Source: Phil1 sp040767925 (GTDB lineage Bacteria > Bacillota > Clostridia > Christensenellales > CAG-138). From it: 64,000 nucleotides of DNA. Shown here piece by piece: positions 17,441 to 23,673 of the stretch. The position numbers and the translations under genes were made by a program. The first letter of the stretch is position 1; every line of letters begins with the position of its first letter. The stretch is from assembly GCA_040767925.1 (NCBI GenBank), contig JAXGNN010000001.1, positions 1,116,001 to 1,180,000 of the forward strand, in the 5' to 3' direction. Below the pieces are notes generated by a model. The model was not told the DNA's origin, ran no database searches, and saw only the letters and a list, made by a program, of their open reading frames with translations.

Positions 17441-17463
17441 AAAAGCCGATGTCCTCGGCTTTT
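17441..17463 (-). terminator. Intrinsic terminator of cysE
   Basis: Stem AAAAGCCGA (17441-17449) with TCGGCTTTT (17455-17463), five-nt loop. On the minus strand it ends in six T residues, 37 nt after the cysE stop codon. The stem is also followed by T residues on the plus strand. Confidence 0.85.
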
Positions 17464-17499
17464 ATCTCCAGACGATGCGGTTATGCCGCAGAGCGCCCC

Positions 17500-18384
17500 C
17501 TACAACGTCTCCAGCCCGCCGTCCGCCGGGCCGTAATAGACCTTCTGCCCCGCCTCGACGGAATGCGTGAGCCACACGTTGCCGCCGATGACGGCGCGCG
17601 CGCCGATCTTCGTCCGCCCGCCGAGTATGGTCGCCCCGGCGTAGATGACGACGTGGTCGCCGATGTCCGGATGCCGCTTGGTGCCCTTGATGGGGTGGCC
17701 GTCCTCATCGAGATCGAAGCTCTTCGCGCCGAGCGTCACGCCCTGATAAAGCTTGACGTGCGCGCCGATGGTGCAGGTTTCCCCGATGACGACGCCCGTG
17801 CCGTGGTCGATGAAGAAATAATCTCCGATCCCGGCGCCGGGGTGAATGTCTATGCCCGTGATCTGGTGTGCGTACTCGGTCATCATGCGCGGGATGAGCG
17901 GCACTTTGAGCTCGTAGAGCCTGTGGGCGAGGCGGAAGATGCTGACCGCCTCGAAGGCGGGGTACGCGAGCATGATCTCATCCTTGGATTTGGCCGCGGG
18001 GTCCCCCTCGTAGGCCGCGGCGATGTCCGTCTCGAGCGTTTTGGCGATGGCGGGCAGGCTGCCGATGAAGGCGTTGATGCAGTCGTCCGCGCCGCCGCAG
18101 CCGGGGTCGACCGCGTGGATCATCTCCCCGAGGACCAGCGCCGCCTGGTTGAGGTAGTTGCTGATGACGCTCTGCGCGTCCGCGCCGGTGACATCCGCGC
18201 CGAAAATCTGCGGATACATCGCGCTTCGGACAAGCAGTATCAGCTTTACGACCTTCTCCTTGAGGCCGGGCCGGTTGATCGAGCCCGCGCGGAAGGAGGC
18301 GTGTATCGAAGCGAGCTCCTTCGAGGCGTTGTAGATGCAGCTCGCGCGCCTGTCGGCTTTGTCTTCCATGTTGGTCACCGTCAT
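17500..18384 (-). CDS. cysE: Serine O-acetyltransferase
   Basis: A 294-residue acetyltransferase making O-acetylserine from serine and acetyl-CoA, the first step of cysteine synthesis. A helical N-terminal domain is followed by a left-handed beta-helix with hexapeptide repeats (HPGAGIGDYFFIDHGTGVVIG and onward). The catalytic Asp-His pair is recognisable in FIDHGTG. The C-terminus ends NVWLTHSV...GGLETL and lacks the long CysE tail for CysK docking; this is the EpsC-like long N-terminal form. Its promoter carries the same operator as cysK, so both are co-regulated. Confidence 0.92.
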   Translation of the reverse strand: MTVTNMEDKADRRASCIYNASKELASIHASFRAGSINRPGLKEKVVKLILLVRSAMYPQIFGADVTGADAQSVISNYLNQAALVLGEMIHAVDPGCGGADDCINAFIGSLPAIAKTLETDIAAAYEGDPAAKSKDEIMLAYPAFEAVSIFRLAHRLYELKVPLIPRMMTEYAHQITGIDIHPGAGIGDYFFIDHGTGVVIGETCTIGAHVKLYQGVTLGAKSFDLDEDGHPIKGTKRHPDIGDHVVIYAGATILGGRTKIGARAVIGGNVWLTHSVEAGQKVYYGPADGGLETL

Positions 18385-18418
18385 ATATCGGCCTTCATTT
18401 CCTACTAAATTAATAAGA

Positions 18419-18447
18419 ATTATAGTTCAATAAACATATGCAGTCAA
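18419..18447 (-). promoter_or_regulatory. cysE sigma-A promoter
   Basis: On the minus strand TTGACT (18447-18442) and TATAAT (18424-18419) are separated by exactly 17 nt. The -35 box sits in the centre of the shared 29-bp operator. Confidence 0.85.
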
Positions 18448-18457
18448 TAGGTTTATT
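18429..18457. promoter_or_regulatory. Shared cys operator, copy at cysE
   Basis: A 29-nt partly palindromic site beginning AATAAACATAT and ending GGTTTATT. It matches the site upstream of cysK (19826-19854) at 23 of 29 positions by my count, with the same TCAATA core and the same placement over the -35 box. The likely binder is the Rrf2 protein encoded next to cysK. Confidence 0.75.
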
Positions 18458-18513
18458 GAGCGGATAATATTTAATATGACATGCGATTCGAATTGCTACT
18501 ACAAATATATAAA

Positions 18514-18804
18514 AAGCGGCGCAGGCGCGCCGCTCCTGGCTGTCGAAAACCCGGGGATTGTCAAGGGGGCGCGCCCCTTGACTTTAATCCGGCTTTGACG
18601 AACAAGGTGAATTGCCGCAAAGCGGCAAGAGAAGATGCCCTGGGGCACATGTGCGTCAAAACGGATGAAAGCCGTAGGCTTTCGAACTTTTCACGCTTTG
18701 CCGCCCGGAAATGCGAAGCATTTTAGGCGAAGCGTGTAATCTCAAAGAAGTGGCAAGGCCACTTCTTTGACAAGCTGAAGCGGCGCAGGCGCGCCGCTCC
18801 GGCT
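18514..18804. repeat. Cluster of intergenic hairpin repeats between cysE and cysK
   Basis: This 300-nt gap contains no gene. It holds two direct copies of a 26-27-nt GC-rich hairpin (18514-18540 and 18778-18804, each with GCGGCGCAGGCGCGCCGC), a perfect hairpin GTCAAGGGG...CCCCTTGAC (18559-18581), and a 13-bp perfect hairpin with AAG loop at 18742-18770. The segment 18545-18700 recurs in inverted orientation at 23514-23607, so these are dispersed genomic repeats. One or more may terminate cysK transcription. Confidence 0.75.
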
Positions 18805-18823
18805 TTGTAATCCCAAGAATAGT

Positions 18824-19756
18824 TCATTCCGCGAACAGCGGCGAGGAAAGATACCGTTCGCCCGTGTCGGGCAGAATCACGACGATGGTCTTGCCCCTGT
18901 TCTCCGGTCGCCTGGCGAGCTCGATCGCCGCCCATGCCGCGGCGCCCGAGGAAATTCCCACGAGCACGCCTTCGGCCCTGCCGATCGCGCGGCTTGCGGC
19001 GAATGCGTCCTCGTTCGTGACGGCGATGACCTCGTCATAGATATTCGTGTTGAGCACCTCGGGCACGAAGCCCGCGCCGATGCCCTGTATTTTGTGCGGA
19101 CCCGCGACGCCCGCGGAGAGCACCGGGGACGCGGCGGGTTCCACCGCCACGATCCTGATCGCCGGGTTCATCGCCTTCAGGTATTCGCCCGCGCCCGTGA
19201 TGGTGCCGCCCGTGCCGACGCCCGCGACGAAGATGTCGACCTTTCCCCCGGTATCCTCCCAGATCTCGGGGCCCGTGGTCCTGCGGTGCACCTCCGGGTT
19301 GGCGGGGTTCGTGAACTGGCCGGGGAGGAAGCTTCCCGGCGTTTCCCGCGCGAGCTCGTCGGCCTTGGCGATGGCGCCCTTCATGCCCTTCGCTCCCTCG
19401 GTGAGAACGAGCTCCGCGCCGTACGCCTTCATGATCTGGCGGCGCTCGACGGACATGGTCTCCGGCATGACGATGATGATCCTGTATCCCCGCGCCGCCG
19501 CGACCGACGCGAGGCCGATGCCCGTGTTGCCTGAGGTCGGCTCGATGATGACGGAGCCTTCCCGGAGAAGCCCTTTCTCCTCCGCGTCGTCGATCATCGC
19601 CTTGGCGATGCGGTCCTTGACGCTGCCCGCCGGGTTGCAGTATTCGAGCTTGGCGATCAGTTTCGCCCCGAGCCTGTGCTGCCTCTGTGTGTTCGTCAAC
19701 TCAAGCAGCGGGGTTTTCCCGATGAGCTGATCGGCGGATGTATAAACGTGCGCCAT
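18824..19756 (-). CDS. cysK: Cysteine synthase A (O-acetylserine sulfhydrylase)
   Basis: A 310-residue PLP enzyme converting O-acetylserine and sulfide to cysteine. The PLP lysine lies in NPAGSVKDRIAK near residue 43. The substrate loop TSGNTGIGLA and the phosphate-binding GTGGTITG are intact, as is the SSGAAAWAA segment. GATAAGGAGATT gives a strong ribosome binding site for ATG 19756. The gene is divergent from an Rrf2 regulator and carries the shared 29-bp operator over its -35 box. Together with cysE upstream it makes a complete two-step cysteine pathway. Confidence 0.95.
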   Translation of the reverse strand: MAHVYTSADQLIGKTPLLELTNTQRQHRLGAKLIAKLEYCNPAGSVKDRIAKAMIDDAEEKGLLREGSVIIEPTSGNTGIGLASVAAARGYRIIIVMPETMSVERRQIMKAYGAELVLTEGAKGMKGAIAKADELARETPGSFLPGQFTNPANPEVHRRTTGPEIWEDTGGKVDIFVAGVGTGGTITGAGEYLKAMNPAIRIVAVEPAASPVLSAGVAGPHKIQGIGAGFVPEVLNTNIYDEVIAVTNEDAFAASRAIGRAEGVLVGISSGAAAWAAIELARRPENRGKTIVVILPDTGERYLSSPLFAE

Positions 19757-19815
19757 GATGCAATCTCCTTATCGATATTTTCTATTCTTCCATGTCCTTT
19801 TAGTCTGGTTACGTT

Positions 19816-19844
19816 ATTATATGCCAATTAACATATAAAATCAA
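19816..19844 (-). promoter_or_regulatory. cysK sigma-A promoter
   Basis: TTGATT (19844-19839) and TATAAT (19821-19816) on the minus strand with a 17-nt spacer. The -35 box lies in the centre of the 29-bp operator, exactly as at cysE. Confidence 0.85.
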
Positions 19845-19854
19845 TATGTTTATA
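19826..19854. promoter_or_regulatory. Shared cys operator, copy at cysK
   Basis: A 29-nt site beginning AATTAACATAT and ending TGTTTATA, closely matching the copy at 18429-18457. It lies in the divergent region between cysK and the Rrf2 gene, so it could control both. Confidence 0.75.
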
Positions 19855-19931
19855 TGTTTTATGTTCGGATTACCTTGAAGCCCCATAAGCCTTATGGTAA
19901 ACTGTGTTTATCAAACGAGGCGGTGTGCACG

Positions 19932-20369
19932 ATGATCGTTTCCACGAAGGGAAGGTACGCCCTGAGCGTCATGATGGACCTCGCGGAGCGCGGCGCGGAC
20001 GAAGGCGGATACGCGCTTCTGATGGACATCGCGGTGCGGCAGGGCATCTCGGAAAAATACCTCGAGGGCATCATGTCGGTTTTGAGCAAGAGCGGCCTCG
20101 TGCTCGCCCAGCGCGGTAGAGGCGGCGGCTATAAGCTCGCCAAAGCCCCTGCGGAGTACACGGTGGGCGGCATCCTGAAGCTGACGGAAGGCTCCCTCTC
20201 CCCCGTGTCCTGCACGGACGGCAAGGGCTCCGGTTGCTTCAAGGCGTCCGAATGCCGCATGTATCCCATGTGGGCGAAGCTCGAGCAAATGATCGGGGAC
20301 TATTTCGAGGGAATCACCATCGCAGATTTGATCAACGAGGGCGGCGGCGCGGACAATTATATGATTTGA
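19932..20369 (+). CDS. Rrf2-family transcriptional regulator (CymR/IscR-like)
   Basis: A 145-residue Rrf2 protein starting MIVSTKGRYALSVMMDLAE. The winged helix-turn-helix recognition region is followed by the RGRGGGYKLAKAP wing. It has three clustered cysteines in the pattern Cys-x7-Cys-x5-Cys (SCTDGKGSGCFKASEC), like the Fe-S ligands of IscR and unlike cysteine-free CymR. CymR represses cysteine genes together with CysK. The divergent placement next to cysK and the twin operators make this the likely cysteine/sulfide sensor here. The longer frame from 19854 reads through promoter sequence and is not used. Confidence 0.9.
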   Translation: MIVSTKGRYALSVMMDLAERGADEGGYALLMDIAVRQGISEKYLEGIMSVLSKSGLVLAQRGRGGGYKLAKAPAEYTVGGILKLTEGSLSPVSCTDGKGSGCFKASECRMYPMWAKLEQMIGDYFEGITIADLINEGGGADNYMI

Positions 20370-20401
20370 CTTACAGCTGCGGAAATTCGTCATGATACGG
20401 G

Positions 20402-20430
20402 TTGACAGCGCGGACGGCGGTGTTTATAAT
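20402..20430 (+). promoter_or_regulatory. Consensus promoter of the metNIQ leader
   Basis: A perfect TTGACA (20402-20407), 17-nt spacer and a perfect TATAAT (20425-20430). Transcription should begin near 20437, about 42 nt before the leader ORF and about 255 nt before metN. Confidence 0.92.
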
Positions 20431-20478
20431 AGGCCGTAATTGATCGAACATGAGATTTGAAGAGAGGAGACGCGTCAT

Positions 20479-20601
20479 ATGGCAGGGATAAGGAGCACGA
20501 ACGTCGGTTCCATGATGATGTGCATGGACATGTGCATGAGCATGAGCATGCGCATGTTCCCGCGCGCCCCGACATGGGACTCGTCTTGTTCTATCAGCTG
20601 A
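20479..20601 (+). CDS. Met/Cys-rich leader peptide upstream of metNIQ (candidate attenuator)
   Basis: A 40-residue ORF preceded by an AGAGGAGA ribosome binding site 8 nt before the ATG. Residues 12-26 (MMMCMDMCMSMSMRM) contain nine methionines and two cysteines; the rest is ordinary. It lies between a consensus promoter and an intrinsic terminator, directly ahead of the methionine transporter operon. The layout is that of his/trp-type ribosome-mediated attenuation: stalling at Met codons when charged tRNA-Met is scarce would favour read-through into metN. The other frames would give His-rich peptides but lack a spaced ribosome binding site. The peptide is probably too short to act as a protein. 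Confidence 0.75.
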   Translation: MAGIRSTNVGSMMMCMDMCMSMSMRMFPRAPTWDSSCSIS

Positions 20602-20628
20602 TATTCGCTCGAAAGAGCGCAATGATGC

Positions 20629-20665
20629 GGGCAGGAAACAACGCGGGTTTCCTGCCCTGATTTTA
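20629..20665 (+). terminator. Attenuator terminator in the metNIQ leader
   Basis: A perfect 11-bp stem GGGCAGGAAAC (20629-20639) with GTTTCCTGCCC (20647-20657), seven-nt loop, followed by TGATTTTA. It begins 27 nt after the leader stop codon and ends 27 nt before metN. A smaller hairpin CGCTC-GAAA-GAGCG lies between stop codon and terminator. CCCGCG at 20559-20564, just after the Met run, could pair with CGCGGG at 20642-20647 and compete with the terminator. Confidence 0.8.
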
Positions 20666-20691
20666 TGTTCAGAGAAGACGGAGAAGCGAGC

Positions 20692-21684
20692 ATGATCGAG
20701 ATTCGGCACCTGACAAAGACCTTCCCCATGGCCACCGGGCCCATCACGGCGCTGTCGGACGTCAGCCTTACGATAGACGACGGGGAGGTTTTCGGCATCA
20801 TCGGCCTTTCCGGCGCGGGCAAGAGCACGCTCGTGCGCTGCATCAACCTGCTCGAGCGGCCGACGGAGGGCGCCGTGCTGCTCGACGGGAACGACCTGAC
20901 CAAACTTCCCAAGAAGGAGCTTCTTCGCGTGCGCCGCATGATCGGCATGATCTTCCAGGGCTTCAACCTGCTCGAGCAGCGGACCGCGCTGGGGAACGTG
21001 CTCTTTCCCCTCGAGATCGCGGGCATGCCGAAAAAGGAGGCGCGGGAGCGCGCGGAAAGCCTCCTCGCGCTCGTGGGGCTCTCCGAGCGGGCGAAGGCGT
21101 ATCCCTCTCAGCTCTCCGGCGGGCAGAAGCAGCGCGTGGCCATCGCCCGCGCGCTGGCGACGAAGCCCAAATACCTTTTATGCGACGAGGCGACGAGCGC
21201 GCTCGACCCCAACACCACGCGCTCCATACTGGAATTGCTGCGCGAGATCAACAAAAGCCTCGGCGTGACGATCGTGGTCATCACGCACGAGATGAGCGTC
21301 ATTGAGCGCATCTGCGACCGGGTCGCCGTCATCGACAACAGCCGCATCGCGGAAATCGGCCGCGTGAGCGACATATTCACCGACCCGCAGTCCGATATCG
21401 CAAAGGAGCTCGTGCTTCCCCGCGCGAAGGCCGTGGAGCGCATCGCGAGCGACGGCGCAAGGCTTCGGCTCGTGTTCAACGGGGAGGCCTCCACGCGGCC
21501 CGTCGTCTCGAACCTCGTGCTCGAATGCCGGGCGCACGTCAACATCCTCTTCGCCGACATGAAGGACATCGACGGCAGGAACTACGGCCACATGCTCCTG
21601 CAGCTTCCCGACGACCCGCGCCAGACCGAGCGCGTGACGGCGTGGCTTTCGGCAAACGGCGTATCTTTTTCAAGGGAGGCGTAA
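20692..21684 (+). CDS. metN: Methionine ABC transporter ATP-binding protein
   Basis: A 330-residue ABC ATPase. Walker A GLSGAGKST, the Q loop FQGFNLLEQ, signature LSGGQKQR and Walker B YLLCDEATSALD are intact. The C-terminal ~75 residues form the NIL domain, which binds methionine and inhibits transport in E. coli MetN. ATG 20692 follows GGAGAAGCGAG. It is the first structural gene after the Met-rich leader and terminator, so its expression should depend on attenuation. It couples ATP hydrolysis to uptake through MetI with MetQ as the binding protein. Confidence 0.95.
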   Translation: MIEIRHLTKTFPMATGPITALSDVSLTIDDGEVFGIIGLSGAGKSTLVRCINLLERPTEGAVLLDGNDLTKLPKKELLRVRRMIGMIFQGFNLLEQRTALGNVLFPLEIAGMPKKEARERAESLLALVGLSERAKAYPSQLSGGQKQRVAIARALATKPKYLLCDEATSALDPNTTRSILELLREINKSLGVTIVVITHEMSVIERICDRVAVIDNSRIAEIGRVSDIFTDPQSDIAKELVLPRAKAVERIASDGARLRLVFNGEASTRPVVSNLVLECRAHVNILFADMKDIDGRNYGHMLLQLPDDPRQTERVTAWLSANGVSFSREA

Positions 21685-21686
21685 CC

Positions 21687-22367
21687 ATGTTTTCGGATAT
21701 GCTCCAAAAGCTCTGGGAGAGCGGCATCCTGCAGCTCGGGATCTGGGAGACGCTGTACATGACCTTCCTCTCGAGCGCGTTCGCCTACCTCATCGGCCTG
21801 CCCCTCGGCCTCGTGCTCTCCGTCACCGACAAGGGGGGCATACGGCCGATCCCCGCCCTCAACCGCGCGCTCGGCATCCTCGTGAACGCGTTTCGCAGCG
21901 TCCCCTTCATCATCCTGATGGTGGCGCTGCTCCCCGTCGCTAAGTTCGTGGTGGGCACGAGCCTCGGCAACAGGGCGATGATCGTCACCCTCGTCATCGC
22001 CGCCGCGCCCTACGTCGCAAGGATGGTGGAATCCTCCATCAAGGAGGTGGACGCCGGCGTCATCGAGGCCGCGCAGGCCATGGGCGCCTCCTCTTTGCGG
22101 ATCGTATTCAGGGTGCTCATCCCCGAGGCGAAGCCCGCGCTCGTCATCGGCGCCGTCATCTCGAGCGTGACGATCCTCGGCTATTCCGCCATGGCGGGCA
22201 CCATCGGCGGCGGCGGCCTCGGCAAGATCGCCATCACCTACGGCTACCAGCGCTTCGAGGACGACATCATCTGGGTTTGCGTCGCGCTCACGATCCTCAT
22301 CGTGCAGCTCATTCAGGAATTCGGCATGCGCCTCGCGCACCGCATCGACAAGCGCGTGCGCCAGTAG
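21687..22367 (+). CDS. metI: Methionine ABC transporter permease
   Basis: A 226-residue inner-membrane permease with about five hydrophobic segments. The EAA loop for contacting MetN is visible as EAAQAMGASSLRIVFRVLIPEA. A strong AAGGGAGG lies eight nt before ATG 21687, three nt after the metN stop. The family forms a homodimer that carries D- and L-methionine. Length and topology are standard. Confidence 0.95.
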   Translation: MFSDMLQKLWESGILQLGIWETLYMTFLSSAFAYLIGLPLGLVLSVTDKGGIRPIPALNRALGILVNAFRSVPFIILMVALLPVAKFVVGTSLGNRAMIVTLVIAAAPYVARMVESSIKEVDAGVIEAAQAMGASSLRIVFRVLIPEAKPALVIGAVISSVTILGYSAMAGTIGGGGLGKIAITYGYQRFEDDIIWVCVALTILIVQLIQEFGMRLAHRIDKRVRQ

Positions 22368-22442
22368 CGTATACAAACTTCGCGTGCATCCGGGAGACCG
22401 GCCAGCATAGATTTTATCTCTTCAGGGAAAGGACGGCGCATC

Positions 22443-22574
22443 ATGAAAATCAAGAGTCCGAACGGCGCGTTTTTGGTTTTCGCCTATCCCCGGCACATGC
22501 GAATGCCCGCGCGGGCGACCGCAATCGATCGACCGCATCCGGAGCCCGGGAATGACAAAACCAATCATTTTTAA
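22443..22574 (+). other. Unrecognised 43-codon ORF in the metI-metQ gap
   Basis: The 219-nt gap between metI and metQ holds a small ORF (starting MKIKSPNGAFLVFAYPRH) with AAAGGA about ten nt upstream. It shows no domain, and its end is only 12 nt from metQ. It may equally be part of a dispersed intergenic repeat. I see no terminator or promoter in the gap. Confidence 0.25.
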
Positions 22575-22586
22575 AGGAGATAAACC

Positions 22587-23456
22587 ATGAAAAAGCTGTT
22601 CACCATCCTCGTTTCCGCCATACTCATCCTGACGCTCGCGGCGTCTTTCGCGGGCTGCGGCACGGCCGGCAACGCCGGCGGCGCAACCCCCAAGGCGCAG
22701 GGAACGCCCGACGCGGAGCACACCGTCACCGTGGGCGCGAGTTCCACGCCGCACGCGGAGATCCTCGAGCAGGTCAAGGACGCGCTCGCGGCCGAGGGCT
22801 ACTCGCTCGTGATCGTCGTCTACGACGATTACGTGCTGCCCAACCAGGCGCTCGCGGACGGCACGCTCGACGCGAACTACTTCCAGCACGTCCCCTACCT
22901 CGACAGCTATAACGCCGCAAACGGCACGGACCTCGTCCCCGCGGCCTCCGTCCATTACGAGCCCTTCGGCATCTACGGCAACGGCGTCGCGAGCCTCGCG
23001 GAGCTCCCGGCCGGCGCCACCATCATCATCCCCGCCGACGACAGCAACGAGACGCGCGCGCTGCTCCTGCTCCGGCAGGAGGGCCTCATCGTTTTGCCCG
23101 AGGGCGCGAACGCGGCGGACGGCGTGACCACGCTTGACATTGCGGACAGCAAAGGGTACAATATCGTCACCGTGCAGGCGGATACGGTCGCCGCGCAGCT
23201 CAACAACAGCGACGCGGGCACCATCGCCGTCATCAACGGCAATTACGCGCTCGGCGCGGGGCTGAAGATCGCGGACGCGCTCGCCATCGAGGACGCCTCG
23301 GGCGACGCGGCCCAGACCTACGCCAACATCATCGCGGTGCGCGCGGGCGGCGAAAACAGCGCAAAAATCCAGGCGCTCGTCGCGGCGCTGCAGACGGCCG
23401 CCGTCAGGGATTACATCAATTCCGCATACAACGGCGCGGTCGTCCCCCTGTTCTGA
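22587..23456 (+). CDS. metQ: Methionine-binding lipoprotein
   Basis: A 289-residue NlpA/MetQ-family substrate-binding lipoprotein. The signal sequence ends in SFAGC, the lipobox, at about residue 24. The mature domain begins with VTVGASSTPHAEILEQVK and contains the NYFQHVPYLDSYNAANG segment characteristic of the family. AAAGGAGATAAACC is a strong ribosome binding site. It delivers methionine to MetNI at the outer face of the membrane. Confidence 0.95.
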   Translation: MKKLFTILVSAILILTLAASFAGCGTAGNAGGATPKAQGTPDAEHTVTVGASSTPHAEILEQVKDALAAEGYSLVIVVYDDYVLPNQALADGTLDANYFQHVPYLDSYNAANGTDLVPAASVHYEPFGIYGNGVASLAELPAGATIIIPADDSNETRALLLLRQEGLIVLPEGANAADGVTTLDIADSKGYNIVTVQADTVAAQLNNSDAGTIAVINGNYALGAGLKIADALAIEDASGDAAQTYANIIAVRAGGENSAKIQALVAALQTAAVRDYINSAYNGAVVPLF

Positions 23457-23482
23457 TCACCCCTTTTATTTGTTTGCCCCAA

Positions 23483-23512
23483 GCGAAGCCCGCGCAAAAG
23501 CGCGGGCTTCGC
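23483..23512. terminator. Probable metNIQ terminator hairpin
   Basis: A perfect 13-bp stem GCGAAGCCCGCGC / GCGCGGGCTTCGC with an AAAA loop, 27 nt after the metQ stop. It lacks a downstream T run, so termination is likely but not certain. Confidence 0.5.
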
Positions 23513-23513
23513 A

Positions 23514-23607
23514 CATCACAAAGCCTCCGGCTTTCATCCGTTCCGGCGTACACGCCGCCGCAGCCGGAATGAAGTCAAGGGGCGCGGTTCCTTGACAATC
23601 CCCGGGG
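23514..23607. repeat. Dispersed intergenic repeat, inverted copy of 18545-18700
   Basis: Read on the minus strand this segment has CCCGGGGATTGTCAAGG, CGCGCCCCTTGACTT, CCGGCT and GGATGAAAGCCG blocks. These also occur in order in the cysE-cysK gap, with variable sequence between. It contains no ORF of interest. Confidence 0.6.
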
Positions 23608-23630
23608 TCTGTAGCCTACTCTCGCTCCCG

Positions 23631-23659
23631 TTGTGTTTTCCCAGAAGAAGTGCTATCAT
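23631..23659 (+). promoter_or_regulatory. hypF promoter
   Basis: TTGTGT (23631-23636) and TATCAT (23654-23659) are 17 nt apart, followed within 15 nt by the hypF ATG, which implies a very short leader. Confidence 0.6.
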
Positions 23660-23673
23660 GCAGCGGTGAGGTC

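Noticed and set aside
20457..20660. Histidine-rich reading frames on both strands across the Met-run (HGHVHEHEHAHV and similar)
   Set aside because: They are other-frame shadows of the repeated ATG-containing codons. The plus-strand frame begins at a TTG with its only ribosome binding site inside the ORF; the Met frame has a correctly spaced site.
20437..20691. SAM riboswitch or T-box in the metN leader
   Set aside because: No SAM-I core elements and no T-box sequence (TGGNACCGCG) were visible. The only strong structure is the terminator and a small GAAA-capped hairpin.
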